Shown: positions 1 to 15,517, counted from the stretch's first letter. The stretch: DNA of 64,000 bases from Pseudomonas sp. FP2196 (GCF_030687715.1 NZ_CP117445.1:1298501-1362500); one strand, 5' to 3'. The notes: generated from the sequence alone by a model not told the origin. Program-made: numbers and translations.

Positions 1-105
1 GTCGAGCAGGCACTGGCCGAACTGGCTGAACCTGCGGCCCAGTTCCCAGAGGTCGCTTTGTTCCGCGATTCCATCCAGTCGTCGACTCGCGGCATCACTC
101 GCTGA
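1..105 (+). CDS. lpxA: LpxA C-terminal end (partial, cut by window start)
   Basis: This is the last 34 codons of an open frame that enters from outside the window and stops at TGA 103-105, two bases before lpxB. The ending [14 protein letters not shown] is the tail I recognise from Pseudomonas UDP-N-acetylglucosamine acyltransferase. LpxA adds the first acyl chain in lipid A synthesis in the cytoplasm. The position directly before lpxB matches the conserved lpxD-fabZ-lpxA-lpxB order. The catalytic part is not visible, so the call rests on the tail and the neighbour. Confidence 0.85.
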   Translation, partial: VEQALAELAEPAAQFPEVALFRDSIQSSTRGITR

Positions 106-107
106 TC

Positions 108-1238
108 ATGGCTAATCTGCGTATTGCACTGGTGGCGGGTGAGGCTTCCGGTGACATTCTCGGCGCCGGACTCATGCGCGCCCTCAAGGCACAGCATCCG
201 GCGGTCGAGTTCATCGGAGTCGGCGGTCCGTTGATGCAGGCCGAAGGCCTGACTTCCTATTTCCCCATGGAGCGTTTGTCGGTCATGGGGCTGGTGGAGG
301 TGCTCGGTCGTTTGCGCGAGTTGCTCAAGCGCCGCAAAGAACTCATCGCCACGCTGATCGTCGAAAAGCCGGACGTGTTCATCGGCATCGATGCACCGGA
401 CTTCAACCTCAATATCGAACTCAAGCTGCGTCAGGCCGGGATCAAAACCGTGCATTACGTCAGCCCGTCGGTGTGGGCGTGGCGGCAGAAGCGCGTGTTG
501 AAGATTCGCGAAGGCTGCGACCTGATGTTGACGCTGCTGCCGTTCGAAGCAAAATTTTACGAAGAGAAAGGCGTGCCGGTTCGGTTCGTCGGTCACACGC
601 TGGCCGATACCATTCCGCTGGAGGCTGATCGCGCTGCTGCGCGTGCCGAGTTGGGGCTGCCCGACGGCCCGCTGGTGGCATTGATGCCCGGCAGCCGTGG
701 TGGCGAAGTCGCCCGTCTGGGGGCGCTTTTCCTCGATACCGCCGAGCGTTTGCGTGCCATGCGTCCCGGGTTGCGTTTCGTCATACCTTGCGCCAATGCA
801 GAACGGCGCATGCAACTTGAAGAGTTGCTCGCTGGCCGCGATTTGCCAGTGACCTTGCTCGATGGCAAGTCCCATCTGGCCCTGGCTGCGTGCAATGCGG
901 TGTTGATCGCCTCCGGTACGGCGACCCTTGAAGCCTTGCTGTATAAGCGGCCGATGGTGGTGGCCTATCGTCTGGCGCCGCTGACGTTCTGGATTCTCAA
1001 GCGCATGGTCAAGAGCCCGTACGTGTCTTTGCCGAACCTGCTGGCCCAGCGCCTGCTGGTTCCGGAACTGTTGCAGGATGATGCGACAGTCGAGGCATTG
1101 GCGCAGACCGTTTCGCCCCTGATCGAGGGCGGTGAAGAGCAGACTCGCGGCTTCGACGAAATCCATCGCACGCTGCGGCTGGACGCTTCCAATCAGGCGG
1201 CGGATGCCGTCCTCAACCTGATCGGTCAAACACGATGA
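108..1238 (+). CDS. lpxB: Lipid-A-disaccharide synthase LpxB
   Basis: A 376-residue protein of normal length for LpxB (glycosyltransferase family 19). The family joins UDP-2,3-diacylglucosamine to lipid X, giving the lipid A disaccharide at the inner face of the inner membrane. Visible hallmarks are the N-terminal [13 protein letters not shown] segment, [10 protein letters not shown] in the first half, and [10 protein letters not shown] followed by ASGTATLE in the C-terminal nucleotide-sugar half. It starts two bases after the lpxA stop and overlaps rnhB by four bases (ATGA), so the three genes are probably cotranscribed and translationally coupled. Confidence 0.97.
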   Translation: MANLRIALVAGEASGDILGAGLMRALKAQHPAVEFIGVGGPLMQAEGLTSYFPMERLSVMGLVEVLGRLRELLKRRKELIATLIVEKPDVFIGIDAPDFNLNIELKLRQAGIKTVHYVSPSVWAWRQKRVLKIREGCDLMLTLLPFEAKFYEEKGVPVRFVGHTLADTIPLEADRAAARAELGLPDGPLVALMPGSRGGEVARLGALFLDTAERLRAMRPGLRFVIPCANAERRMQLEELLAGRDLPVTLLDGKSHLALAACNAVLIASGTATLEALLYKRPMVVAYRLAPLTFWILKRMVKSPYVSLPNLLAQRLLVPELLQDDATVEALAQTVSPLIEGGEEQTRGFDEIHRTLRLDASNQAADAVLNLIGQTR

Positions 1239-1876
1239 GCAAAAAAGATCTGCAGATGGGCCTGGATTTCACCCTGGTCGCCGAAGTCGAAGAGCTGGTG
1301 GCCGGTGTCGATGAGGTCGGTCGCGGCCCATTGTGCGGTGCGGTGGTGACGGCGGCGGTGATCCTTGATCCAAACCGGCCGATCCTTGGCCTTAACGACT
1401 CGAAAAAACTCACCGAAGCCAAACGCGAAAAGCTTTACGACGAGATCATCGAGAAATCCCTGAGCTGGTGCATCGCCCGCGCCGAAGTTGAAGAAATCGA
1501 CGAGCTGAACATTCTGCACGCAACCATGCTGGCCATGCAGCGCGCGGTCGCGGGCCTGCATATTCAGCCAAAACTGGCGATGATTGACGGCAACCGCTGC
1601 CCGCAATTGCCGATGCGCGCTGAAGCCGTAGTGCAGGGCGATGGCAAGGTTCCCGCCATTGCAGCGGCATCGATTCTGGCCAAGGTCAGTCGTGACCGCG
1701 AGATGGCCGCGTTCGAGTTGATTTACCCGGGTTACGGTATTGGCGGCCATAAAGGCTACCCGACGCCCGTTCATCTGGAAGCGTTGGTGCGTCTTGGTCC
1801 GACGCCGATTCACCGGCGCTCGTTCGCCCCGGTGCGTCAGGCTTACGAGGCACTGGAAGGTCTGACGCAGGTTTAG
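1235..1876 (+). CDS. rnhB: Ribonuclease HII
   Basis: A 213-residue type 2 RNase H that cuts the RNA strand of RNA-DNA hybrids and removes misincorporated ribonucleotides. The motif [13 protein letters not shown] holds the first acidic catalytic residues, and KVSRDREM lies in the C-terminal half as expected. The ATG overlaps the lpxB stop (ATGA). An in-frame ATG eight codons later (1256) would give a form closer to the usual length of about 200 residues, so the exact start is uncertain. Confidence 0.96.
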   Translation: MSKKDLQMGLDFTLVAEVEELVAGVDEVGRGPLCGAVVTAAVILDPNRPILGLNDSKKLTEAKREKLYDEIIEKSLSWCIARAEVEEIDELNILHATMLAMQRAVAGLHIQPKLAMIDGNRCPQLPMRAEAVVQGDGKVPAIAAASILAKVSRDREMAAFELIYPGYGIGGHKGYPTPVHLEALVRLGPTPIHRRSFAPVRQAYEALEGLTQV

Positions 1877-1900
1877 TCGCAAGGCTGATGTTTTGTTCGA

Positions 1901-1925
1901 GGCCCGGTACAATCCGGGCCTTGTT
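1901..1925 (+). terminator. Hairpin between rnhB and dnaE
   Basis: GGCCCGG and CCGGGCC form a seven-pair stem around a six-base loop, followed by the weak T-rich run TTGTTGT. It could terminate the lpx-rnhB transcript or only slow it before dnaE, which begins 27 bases later. The T-run is poor, so it is only a candidate. Confidence 0.4.
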
Positions 1926-1952
1926 GTCTCTATGTAACTGGACAGGATCACT

Positions 1953-4900
1953 ATGCCGGCTTCATTCGTTCATCTACGCCTGCACACTGAGTACTCCCTG
2001 GTCGACGGGCTGGTGCGGATCAAGCCACTGGTCAAGGCGCTGACCGCCATGAACATGCCGGCCGTGGCGGTCACCGATCAGAACAACATGTGTTCCCTGG
2101 TCAAATTCTATAAAAACACCATGGGCGCGGGCATCAAGCCGATCTGCGGCGCTGACCTGTGGCTGTCGAACAAGGATCCGGATGCACCGCTGAGCCGGAT
2201 CAGTCTGTTGGTGATGAACGCCAAGGGCTATCGCAACCTCACCGAGTTGATCTCGCGCGGCTTCATCGACGGCCAGCGTAACGGCATGATTATCATCGAG
2301 CGCCAGTGGGTTGCCGAGGCCAACGAAGGCCTGATCATGCTGTCCGCCGCCAAAGAAGGCGAGATCGGCATGGCGCTGATCGGTGGCAACCCGGCCGAGG
2401 CCGAAGCACTGGCGCGTGAATGGATGGCGGTGTTCCCGGATCGCTTCTATCTGGAAATCCAGCGCACCAACCGTCCCAACGATGAAGAGCAACTGCATGG
2501 CGCCGTGGCCTTGGCTGACAAGCTTGGCGCGCCACTGGTGGCCACCAACGATGTGCGTTTCATCAAGCAGGAAGACTTCGCAGCCCACGAAACCCGTGTA
2601 TGCATCGGTGAGGGCCGCGCCCTCGATGATCCACGGCGTTCGAAGAATTACAGCGACCAGCAATACCTCAAAAGTGCCGAGGAAATGGCTGAGCTGTTCA
2701 GTGACATTCCGGACGCGATCGAAAACACTGTCGAGATTGCCAAGCGCTGCAACATCGACGTGAAACTGGGCACGCACTTCTTGCCCAACTTCCCGATTCC
2801 CGATGGCATGACCATCGACGAGTATTTCCGCAAAGTGTCCTTCGACGGTCTGGAGGAGCGACTGGCGGTTCTGCTGCCAAAAGACACCACCGAAGATTAC
2901 GAAGCCAAGCGTCAGGTCTATGTCGACCGGTTGAATTTCGAGCTGGATATCATCATCCAGATGGGCTTCCCGGGTTACTTCCTGATCGTGATGGACTTTA
3001 TCCAGTGGGCCAAGAGCAACGGTGTGCCAGTAGGTCCTGGCCGTGGATCGGGTGCGGGCTCGCTGGTGGCTTACGTTCAGAAAATCACTGACCTTGACCC
3101 GCTGGAATATGACCTGCTGTTCGAACGTTTCCTTAACCCGGAACGGGTCTCGATGCCCGACTTCGACGTCGACTTCTGCATGGACGGTCGTGACCGGGTG
3201 ATCGACTACGTGGCCGAAAAATACGGCCGCAACGCGGTAAGCCAGATCATCACCTTCGGTTCCATGGCGGCGAAGGCTGTGGTGCGTGACGTGGCCCGGG
3301 TGCAGGGCAAGTCCTACGGCCTGGCGGATCGCCTGTCGAAGATGATTCCGTTCGAAGTCGGCATGACCCTGGAAAAAGCCTACGAACAGGAAGAGATTCT
3401 GCGCGACTTCATCAAGGTCGATGAAGAGGCTGCAGAAATCTGGGAGATGGCGCGCAAGCTTGAAGGCGTTGTGCGTAACGTCGGCAAGCACGCCGGTGGT
3501 GTGGTGATCGCGCCGACCAAGCTGACTGACTTTTCGCCGATCTATTGCGACGAGGCCGGTGACGGTCTGGTAACCCAGTTCGACAAGGACGACGTTGAAG
3601 CTGCCGGTCTGGTGAAGTTCGACTTCCTCGGTCTGCGCACCCTGACGGTTATCGACTGGGCGCTGAAGACCATCAACCGTGACCGCGCCAAGGTCGACGA
3701 GCCGCCCCTGGATATCGCGTTTATCCCGCTGGATGACAAGCCGACGTACACGCTGCTGCAAAAAGCTGAAACCACGGCGGTCTTCCAGCTTGAATCCCGC
3801 GGCATGAAAGAGCTGATCAAAAAGCTCAAGCCCGACTGCCTGGAAGACTTGATCGCACTGGTGGCCCTGTTCCGTCCGGGCCCGCTGCAGTCCGGCATGG
3901 TTGATGACTTTATCAACCGTAAGCACGGTCGCGCCGAGTTGGCTTATCCGCACTCCGACTACCAATACGAAGGCCTCAAGCCAGTATTGGCGCCGACGTA
4001 CGGCATCATCCTGTATCAGGAACAGGTGATGCAGATTGCTCAGGTCATGGCCGGTTACACCCTCGGTGGTGCGGACATGCTGCGTCGGGCGATGGGTAAG
4101 AAAAAGCCCGAAGAGATGGCCAAGCAACGCGGCGGCTTCATTGAAGGTTGCAAGACCAACAATATCGACGCTGATCTCGCCGGTAACATTTTTGACCTGG
4201 TGGAAAAATTCGCCGGTTATGGCTTCAACAAGTCTCACTCTGCCGCTTATGGTCTGGTGTCGTACCAGACGGCCTGGTTGAAAACCCACTACCCGGCGCC
4301 ATTCATGGCTGCGGTACTGTCGGCGGACATGCACAACACCGACAAGGTCGTGACCTTGATCGAAGAAATTCGCACCATGAAGCTGCGTCTCGACGCGCCG
4401 GATGTGAATACTTCGGAATTCAAGTTCACGGTGAACGACGACGGCCGCATTGTTTACGGTCTCGGCGCGATCAAAGGTGTCGGCGAAGGGCCGGTGGAAG
4501 CGATCACCGAGGCGCGTCAGGAAGGCCCGTTCAAGGATCTGTTCGATTTCTGCGCCCGTGTCGACCTCAAGCGCATTAATAAGCGCACCCTCGACGGTCT
4601 GATCCGCAGCGGCGCACTGGATCGTCTTGGGCCGTATTTCCACGACGAACAAAAGGCTTATCAGGCCAACATCGACCGCAACCGCGCCGTGCTGCTGGCG
4701 GCGATGGAGGAGGCGATCAAGGCTGCCGAGCAAACCGCTCGCACCCACGACAGTGGTCACGCCGACCTGTTTGGCGGGCTGTTTGTCGAGGAAGATGCTG
4801 ACGTTTATGCGACTCATCGCAAGGCCAAGGAATTGACCCTCAAGGAGCGCCTCAAAGGTGAAAAAGACACCTTGGGCCTGTACTTGACCGGTCACCCGAT

Positions 4901-5474
4901 TGATGAATATGAGGGCGAGATTCGCCGGTTCGCCCGTCAGCGCATCATCGACCTGAAACCGGCCCGCGATACGCAGACCGTGGCCGGGATGATCATTGCC
5001 CTGCGGGTGATGAAGAACAAAAAGGGCGACAAGATGGGCTTCATCACCCTTGACGACCGCTCCGGGCGGATCGAGGCGTCGCTGTTTGCCGAAGCGTTCC
5101 ATTCCGCGCAGTCGCTGCTGCAGACCGACGCGATGGTGGTGGTTGAAGGCGAGGTCAGCAACGATGACTTCTCCGGCGGCCTGCGCCTGCGGGTCAAGCG
5201 CGTGATGAGCATGGAAGATGCGCGCACCAACCTCGCCGAGAGCCTGCGTCTGAAGTTGCAGACCCAGGATCTCAAAGGCGATCAGCTACGCTGGTTGGGT
5301 GATTTGCTCAAGCGTCATCGCGGGGCCTGCCCGATCACCATGGAGTACACCAGTCCTGATGCGAAGACCTTGCTGCAGTTCGGCGAGACCTGGCGGATCG
5401 ACCCGGCGGATGCCTTGATTCAAGCCCTGCGTGACCAGTTCGGGCGAGACAACGTCTTCCTCCAATACCGTTGA
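1953..5474 (+). CDS. dnaE: DNA polymerase III alpha subunit
   Basis: A 1173-residue replicative polymerase, the usual DnaE1 length. It makes leading and lagging strands as the core of the Pol III holoenzyme. The N-terminal PHP domain begins FVHLRLHTEYSLVDG. The palm carries GPGRGSGAGSLVAY and then PDFDVDF at about residues 402-408, whose aspartates (403 and 405 here) match the catalytic pair of E. coli DnaE. A helix-hairpin-helix region and an OB domain follow. The dense antisense frames over this gene are shadows caused by high GC. Confidence 0.98.
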   Translation: MPASFVHLRLHTEYSLVDGLVRIKPLVKALTAMNMPAVAVTDQNNMCSLVKFYKNTMGAGIKPICGADLWLSNKDPDAPLSRISLLVMNAKGYRNLTELISRGFIDGQRNGMIIIERQWVAEANEGLIMLSAAKEGEIGMALIGGNPAEAEALAREWMAVFPDRFYLEIQRTNRPNDEEQLHGAVALADKLGAPLVATNDVRFIKQEDFAAHETRVCIGEGRALDDPRRSKNYSDQQYLKSAEEMAELFSDIPDAIENTVEIAKRCNIDVKLGTHFLPNFPIPDGMTIDEYFRKVSFDGLEERLAVLLPKDTTEDYEAKRQVYVDRLNFELDIIIQMGFPGYFLIVMDFIQWAKSNGVPVGPGRGSGAGSLVAYVQKITDLDPLEYDLLFERFLNPERVSMPDFDVDFCMDGRDRVIDYVAEKYGRNAVSQIITFGSMAAKAVVRDVARVQGKSYGLADRLSKMIPFEVGMTLEKAYEQEEILRDFIKVDEEAAEIWEMARKLEGVVRNVGKHAGGVVIAPTKLTDFSPIYCDEAGDGLVTQFDKDDVEAAGLVKFDFLGLRTLTVIDWALKTINRDRAKVDEPPLDIAFIPLDDKPTYTLLQKAETTAVFQLESRGMKELIKKLKPDCLEDLIALVALFRPGPLQSGMVDDFINRKHGRAELAYPHSDYQYEGLKPVLAPTYGIILYQEQVMQIAQVMAGYTLGGADMLRRAMGKKKPEEMAKQRGGFIEGCKTNNIDADLAGNIFDLVEKFAGYGFNKSHSAAYGLVSYQTAWLKTHYPAPFMAAVLSADMHNTDKVVTLIEEIRTMKLRLDAPDVNTSEFKFTVNDDGRIVYGLGAIKGVGEGPVEAITEARQEGPFKDLFDFCARVDLKRINKRTLDGLIRSGALDRLGPYFHDEQKAYQANIDRNRAVLLAAMEEAIKAAEQTARTHDSGHADLFGGLFVEEDADVYATHRKAKELTLKERLKGEKDTLGLYLTGHPIDEYEGEIRRFARQRIIDLKPARDTQTVAGMIIALRVMKNKKGDKMGFITLDDRSGRIEASLFAEAFHSAQSLLQTDAMVVVEGEVSNDDFSGGLRLRVKRVMSMEDARTNLAESLRLKLQTQDLKGDQLRWLGDLLKRHRGACPITMEYTSPDAKTLLQFGETWRIDPADALIQALRDQFGRDNVFLQYR

Positions 5475-5614
5475 CCGGCAGGGTGCCATCAAGCGCCTCG
5501 CCCGCGACCTGAATTTTTAATCTCGACCTTAGCGCGCCTTTTCCTTAAGGTAGGGCGCGAATAGACAACCGGCCGGCCCAAGCTCATTTGGGACACGACC
5601 CAAGACGGACGCCT

Positions 5615-6562
5615 ATGAACCCGAATTTTCTAGATTTCGAACAGCCGATCGCCGACCTGCAAGCCAAGATCGAAGAGTTGCGCTTGGTCGGTAATGACAA
5701 TTCGCTGAATATCGGCGATGAGATCTCCCGCCTGCAAGACAAGAGCAAAACGCTGACCGAAGACATCTTCGGCAAGCTGACCAGCTGGCAGATCGCACGC
5801 CTGGCGCGTCACCCGAAACGCCCGTACACCCTGGACTACATCGAACACATCTTCACCGAGTTTGACGAACTGCACGGCGACCGTCACTTCTCCGACGACG
5901 CAGCAATCGTTGGCGGCATCGCCCGTCTGGACGATCAGCCGGTGATGATCATCGGTCACCAGAAGGGCCGTGAAGTGCGCGAGAAGGTACGCCGCAACTT
6001 CGGTATGCCGCGTCCGGAAGGCTACCGCAAGGCCTGCCGTCTGATGGAAATGGCCGAGCGTTTCAAAATGCCTATCCTGACTTTCATCGACACCCCGGGT
6101 GCCTACCCTGGTATCGACGCTGAAGAGCGCAACCAGAGCGAAGCGATCGCCTGGAACCTGCGGGTGATGTCGCGCCTGAAGACCCCGATCATCGCCACCG
6201 TAATCGGTGAGGGTGGTTCCGGCGGTGCTTTGGCGATCGGTGTCTGCGATCAGTTGAACATGCTGCAGTACTCCACCTACGCGGTTATTTCGCCGGAAGG
6301 TTGCGCTTCGATTCTGTGGAAAACCGCCGAAAAAGCGCCGGATGCCGCTGAAGCAATGGGCATTACCGCCGAGCGTCTGAAAGGCCTGGGTATCGTTGAC
6401 AAGGTGATTGGCGAGCCTCTGGGCGGCGCGCACCGCGATCCGGCCGCTGCGGCTGCATCGATTCGCGCCGAGCTGAGCTCGCAATTGGCGATGCTGAAGA
6501 AGTTCGATAACGAAGCGCTGTTGAAGCGTCGTTATGATCGACTGATGAGCTACGGTCTCTAA
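5615..6562 (+). CDS. accA: Acetyl-CoA carboxylase carboxyltransferase alpha subunit
   Basis: A 315-residue AccA. With AccD it moves the carboxyl group from carboxybiotin to acetyl-CoA, the first committed step of fatty acid synthesis. The start is the ATG that gives [16 protein letters not shown], the conserved N-terminus; an upstream in-frame TTG (5588) is unlikely. The crotonase-type core is clear in [10 protein letters not shown] and [12 protein letters not shown]. About 140 noncoding bases separate it from dnaE. Confidence 0.97.
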   Translation: MNPNFLDFEQPIADLQAKIEELRLVGNDNSLNIGDEISRLQDKSKTLTEDIFGKLTSWQIARLARHPKRPYTLDYIEHIFTEFDELHGDRHFSDDAAIVGGIARLDDQPVMIIGHQKGREVREKVRRNFGMPRPEGYRKACRLMEMAERFKMPILTFIDTPGAYPGIDAEERNQSEAIAWNLRVMSRLKTPIIATVIGEGGSGGALAIGVCDQLNMLQYSTYAVISPEGCASILWKTAEKAPDAAEAMGITAERLKGLGIVDKVIGEPLGGAHRDPAAAAASIRAELSSQLAMLKKFDNEALLKRRYDRLMSYGL

Positions 6563-6582
6563 GTCGACTGCGCAATACCCAT

Positions 6583-6670
6583 GTGGGAGCGAGCCTGCTC
6601 GCGAAGAGGGGGTAACATTCAACCAGTGTGTTGGCTGTTGCACCGCTATCGCGAGCAGGCTCGCTCCCAC
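6583..6670. repeat. REPIN (paired REP), class 1 copy 1
   Basis: Two inverted REP sequences begin GTGGGAGCGAGCCTGCTCGC and end with its reverse complement, with a spacer of about 45 bases. Close copies lie at 35789-35875 and 40486-40573. This is the REP doublet known from P. fluorescens genomes, moved in trans by a RAYT transposase that is not in this window. It lies in the accA-tilS gap. Confidence 0.92.
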
Positions 6671-6695
6671 ATTTGATTTGGGCAAAGAGAAAGAT

Positions 6696-8024
6696 ATGGA
6701 TCGATCATCGATTGATTTGCCGTCGCGACTGCTGCTCAATCTTGAGTCTTGGCGCAATGCCTCTCATTGGCGAATCGCCTTCTCCGGTGGTCTTGATTCC
6801 ACCGTCCTGCTGCATCTGCTGGCCAATCTCGCCAAAAACCACTCCCTGCCGGCGCTGAGCGCCATCCACGTCCATCACGGCCTTCAGGCTGTCGCTGATG
6901 CGTGGCCGGCGCACTGCCAGTCTGTCTGCGATGAATTGGGAATAGCGTTGCAAGTGGAGTGGGTGAGGGTGCAGCCGGGGGCGAGCCTGGAGCGGGCGGC
7001 GCGGGATGCGCGTTTTGCGGTGCTCAGCTCGGTGACGCAGTCTGATGACGTCTTGCTGACCGGTCAGCACCGTGATGATCAAGCCGAAACCCTGCTTTTT
7101 CGTCTGATGCGCGGTGCGGGAGTGCGTGGCCTTGCGGGGATGCCACAACAGCGTCCGCTGGGGCATGGGGCTTTGGTTCGGCCGTTGCTCGATGTTACCC
7201 GAGCGGAGCTGGAAGCCTACGCACAAACTCACCAGTTGTACTGGATCGAAGATCCGTCCAATCAGGATCGGCAGTTCTCGCGCAATTACCTGCGCCATCA
7301 GGTGCTGCCACCGCTGACGGATCGCTGGCCGCAAGCGCAGGCCAGCATGGCCCGCAGCGCTGCACATCTGCGTGAGGCGCAAGGCCTGCTCGATGAGCTG
7401 GCGCAGATGGATCTGGCTCAAGCCAACACCCGTCATGAATTCGAATGGCTGGGATTGCGATCACTGGCGTTGGCGCCGCTGGCCGCGCTGTCTGCCGCTC
7501 GTCAGCGAAATGCCTTGAGTCACTGGCTCGAACCGCTGACACGGCTGCCTGACACTGACCATTGGTCGGGTTGGTCGGATCTGTGCAACGCCGCTCACGA
7601 TGGGACACCGGTCTGGCGTCTGGCTGAGGGCGAGTTGCACCGCAGTGCCGGCCGCTTGTGGTGGCTCAGCGGTGACTGGCTGCACACGCCGGTGATCGGT
7701 GGCGAGTGGCAGACCCCGGCGTCACCGCTACGCTTGCCCGATAACGGGTGTGTCATGTTCAGTGGACAGACTCCCGTCGGGCCGTTGCGCATTGCCTATC
7801 GGCAGGGCGGCGAAGTGATGCATCTGGCTGATCGCGGTCATCGTGATCTCAAGCGACTGCTCAATGAACGCGCGGTGCCGGGCTTCGTGCGTGGCAGATT
7901 GCCGCTGCTGTTTCGCGGCGAAGAATTGCTTGCGGTGGCGAACCTGCCGGGTCTTGATGGCAATGTGCAGGACGCTTGGAAATTGCATTGGCAGCCAACA
8001 GACGAAGATCAAGGTTTGAGATGA
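6696..8024 (+). CDS. tilS: tRNA(Ile)-lysidine synthase
   Basis: A 442-residue TilS, which joins lysine to C34 of the CAU-anticodon isoleucine tRNA so that it reads AUA. The PP-loop ATP site SGGLDS is at residues 30-35, followed by VHHGLQ, TGQHRDDQAETLL and the TilS C-terminal domain (LLNERAVPGFVRGRLPLLF). I chose the ATG at 6696, preceded by GAGAAAG, over an upstream in-frame TTG at 6678 that lies just past the REPIN. Confidence 0.96.
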   Translation: MDRSSIDLPSRLLLNLESWRNASHWRIAFSGGLDSTVLLHLLANLAKNHSLPALSAIHVHHGLQAVADAWPAHCQSVCDELGIALQVEWVRVQPGASLERAARDARFAVLSSVTQSDDVLLTGQHRDDQAETLLFRLMRGAGVRGLAGMPQQRPLGHGALVRPLLDVTRAELEAYAQTHQLYWIEDPSNQDRQFSRNYLRHQVLPPLTDRWPQAQASMARSAAHLREAQGLLDELAQMDLAQANTRHEFEWLGLRSLALAPLAALSAARQRNALSHWLEPLTRLPDTDHWSGWSDLCNAAHDGTPVWRLAEGELHRSAGRLWWLSGDWLHTPVIGGEWQTPASPLRLPDNGCVMFSGQTPVGPLRIAYRQGGEVMHLADRGHRDLKRLLNERAVPGFVRGRLPLLFRGEELLAVANLPGLDGNVQDAWKLHWQPTDEDQGLR

Positions 8025-8277
8025 AAGGGGCATTCCGGTAGACTACGCTCCCTTCTTGATACAACTTCTGTGGATTCGCCTGAATTGCAGGAGTTGCCGA
8101 TTACCAAGCAGTCTTTGCTGGGCGATTCCAAAAAATGTGTAGCGAGCAACGTACCGGTGTTTCATCAGCCGGTCTGTCCCAACGCGGCGGTTTTTTTGAA
8201 AGGTGCACTGTGATTAATGCAGGTGATCGGGGGCTTCGGCCTTCCTTCGCTTTCCCCGGCGGCTCGTACCGCTTTAA

Positions 8278-10781
<2,504 letters not shown>

Positions 10782-10799
10782 ACCTCAATTCTCCGGTAA

Positions 10800-12227
<1,428 letters not shown>

Positions 12228-12305
12228 GTAAATGGTAAAAAGACACCGGATTGTGTCGGAAAAGTCGTGACAGCGATGGATTTGCCACTAATCTGATGCC
12301 TTAAC

Positions 12306-12337
12306 AGCACAAGCCTGGATCTTCCAGGCTTCGTGCT
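12306..12337 (+). terminator. Hairpin after eno
   Basis: AGCAC, A, AGCCTGG pairs with CCAGGCT, TC, GTGCT to form a long stem with a small internal bulge in the 168-base eno-ftsB gap. There is no good T-run, so it could be a processing or attenuation structure and not a true terminator. Confidence 0.35.
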
Positions 12338-12395
12338 ATCAGACGTTTCAAAGTTTTGGCGTGGCTGTCTTTTTTCACTGGATACCTGATATTCG

Positions 12396-12674
12396 ATGCG
12401 CAGTCCTTACTGGTTGTTTCTCGTTTTGCTCTTGCTGCTGGCCGGTCTGCAGTACCGCCTGTGGGTGGGCAATGGCAGTCTGGCGCAAGTCGCCGAGCTG
12501 AATCAGCAGATTGCTGAGCAACATGCCGAGAACGAAGGTTTGCTGGAGCGCAACCGGGTGATGGACGCAGAAGTCAGCGAGCTGAAGAAAGGCATGGAGA
12601 CCGTTGAAGAGCGGGCTCGCCATGAGCTGGGCATGGTCAAGGACGGCGAAACCCTTTACCAGTTGGCCCAATGA
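12396..12674 (+). CDS. ftsB: Cell division protein FtsB
   Basis: A 92-residue bitopic membrane protein with one N-terminal membrane segment (YWLFLVLLLLLAGLQYRLW). A coiled coil follows, rich in E, Q and L from about residue 28 (LAQVAELNQQIAEQH). This is the FtsB/DivIC plan. FtsB forms a complex with FtsL and FtsQ that activates septal wall synthesis. It overlaps ispD by four bases, the usual gene pair in Pseudomonas. Confidence 0.93.
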   Translation: MRSPYWLFLVLLLLLAGLQYRLWVGNGSLAQVAELNQQIAEQHAENEGLLERNRVMDAEVSELKKGMETVEERARHELGMVKDGETLYQLAQ

Positions 12675-13378
12675 TCGATTCTCTGCCGGCCTTCTGGGCC
12701 GTGATTCCTGCCGCGGGCGTCGGTGCCCGTATGGCCGCGGACCGTCCCAAGCAATATCTGCAATTGGGCGGGCGCACAATTCTCGAACACAGCCTCGGCT
12801 GTTTCCTCGATCACCCAAGCCTCAAGGGCGTGGTGGTCAGTCTTGCTGTTGATGATCCTTATTGGCCGAACCTTGGGTGCGTCAGCGATCCGCGCATCCG
12901 GCGGGTTGAAGGTGGGGCTGAACGTTCTGGCTCGGTGCTCAACGCCTTACTGCATCTGCATGCACAAGGTGCGGACGATGAGGATTGGGTGTTGGTGCAT
13001 GATGCAGCACGGCCTAACCTGAGTCGCGATGATCTCGACAAGTTGCTCGCCGAACTGGCGGATGATCCGGTGGGTGGTTTGCTCGCAGTGCCGGCTCGCG
13101 ACACGCTGAAGCGGGTCGACAAGCACGGTCGTGTGGTCGAGACCGTGGATCGCAGCGTGATCTGGCAGGCCTATACGCCGCAGATGTTCCGCCTCGGTGC
13201 ATTGCATCGGGCGTTGGCGGACAGCCTGGTGGCAGATGCCGTGATCACCGATGAAGCCTCGGCGATGGAATGGGCGGGCCTGGCGCCGCGTCTGATCGAG
13301 GGGCGCGCGGATAACCTCAAGGTGACCCGTCCTGAAGATCTGGAATGGTTGCGGCAGCGTTGGACTAACCGCCGCTAG
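12671..13378 (+). CDS. ispD: 2-C-methyl-D-erythritol 4-phosphate cytidylyltransferase
   Basis: A 235-residue IspD, the third enzyme of the MEP isoprenoid pathway, which makes CDP-methylerythritol from MEP and CTP. The CTP-binding N-terminus AAGVGARMAADRPKQYLQLG is intact, followed by VLVHDAARP and the VAVIT-like VADAVITDEASAME segment. Its start overlaps the ftsB stop. The next MEP enzyme gene here, ispF, lies 3 kb downstream with three unrelated genes between. Confidence 0.96.
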   Translation: MIDSLPAFWAVIPAAGVGARMAADRPKQYLQLGGRTILEHSLGCFLDHPSLKGVVVSLAVDDPYWPNLGCVSDPRIRRVEGGAERSGSVLNALLHLHAQGADDEDWVLVHDAARPNLSRDDLDKLLAELADDPVGGLLAVPARDTLKRVDKHGRVVETVDRSVIWQAYTPQMFRLGALHRALADSLVADAVITDEASAMEWAGLAPRLIEGRADNLKVTRPEDLEWLRQRWTNRR

Positions 13379-13391
13379 AAGATCAAAGCTT

Positions 13392-14288
13392 TTAAATTCG
13401 ATACTCCGGCCGCTCGGCCAATCCTTCCTTGAGAAAGTCCACCAACTTGCGCACCTTCGGCGACAAATGTCGCTGCTGCGGATACAACGCCCACACCGCC
13501 GTGTTCGGCGGCTGATGCGCCTCCAGCAACGAAATCAACGCGCCACTGTGCAGATGCTCCAGCACGTAATAATCCGGCAACTGACACAAACCAACCCCTT
13601 GTAGCGCGGCATCCAGCACCGCTTGCCCACTGTTGCAACGCCAGTTTCCCTGCACCCGCTGGGAAAATTCCCGGCCGTTTTGCTCAAGCTGCCAGATGTC
13701 CGAACTGCCGATCAGGCAATTGTGCCGGGTCAATTCGGACAAGCTGTGTGGGCGTCCATACCGTTCGACGTAGGACGGTGATGCGCACAAATACATGCGC
13801 CTTGGCGCCAGCCGTGTGGCGACCAAGCGCGAGTCCTGTAGTCGACCCAGACGAATCGCCAGATCCAGCCCTTCATGCACCAGATCGAGTTGGCGGTTAC
13901 TCAATTCAATATCGATGCGCAGTTGTGGGTACAGCCCCATGAACCGCGTCACCAGTGGCACGATAAAACGTTCGCCGTAGGCCACCGCGCAAGTCATGCG
14001 CAGCATGCCCTTCGGTTCGCTGGTCAAATCACCGACCGCGCGCAAAGCTTCTTCGCGACCGTCCTGCAAACGTTGACAGTGCTGGAGAAAGGTTTGCCCG
14101 GCTTCGGTCAGCGTCACGCGACGTGTGCTGCGATAGAGCAAGCGTGTCTGCAAGCGCTCTTCCAGTCGTACGATTTGTCGACTGATGTGCGAGGAAGAAA
14201 CCCCAAGACGTTCGGCAGCGGCGGTGAACTGGCTGCATTCGGCGACGGCGACGAACTCGTCGATGCCTTCCCAGCGATTGTCGGACAT
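13392..14288 (-). CDS. LysR-family transcriptional regulator next to formaldehyde genes
   Basis: A 298-residue LysR regulator. The N-terminal winged helix covers about residues 8-66 (EFVAVAECSQFTAAAERLGV then SSSHISRQIVRLEERL), and the C-terminal effector domain resembles the CrgA/AaeR-like subgroup. It is transcribed away from frmA with 116 bases between, the usual geometry for a LysR protein that controls its divergent neighbour. Control of frmA-fghA is inferred from position; the effector is unknown. It converges on ispD with only 13 bases between the stops. Confidence 0.9.
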   Translation of the reverse strand: MSDNRWEGIDEFVAVAECSQFTAAAERLGVSSSHISRQIVRLEERLQTRLLYRSTRRVTLTEAGQTFLQHCQRLQDGREEALRAVGDLTSEPKGMLRMTCAVAYGERFIVPLVTRFMGLYPQLRIDIELSNRQLDLVHEGLDLAIRLGRLQDSRLVATRLAPRRMYLCASPSYVERYGRPHSLSELTRHNCLIGSSDIWQLEQNGREFSQRVQGNWRCNSGQAVLDAALQGVGLCQLPDYYVLEHLHSGALISLLEAHQPPNTAVWALYPQQRHLSPKVRKLVDFLKEGLAERPEYRI

Positions 14289-14332
14289 CTGGATTATCCC
14301 TGTGTGGCAATAATGTTTTGCTTTCGGCCTGA

Positions 14333-15517
<1,185 letters not shown>

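Noticed and set aside
1974..5102. A 1042-residue open frame on the - strand opposite dnaE
   Set aside because: It mirrors the codon structure of dnaE in a GC-rich genome, shows no recognisable protein features, and dnaE is certain.
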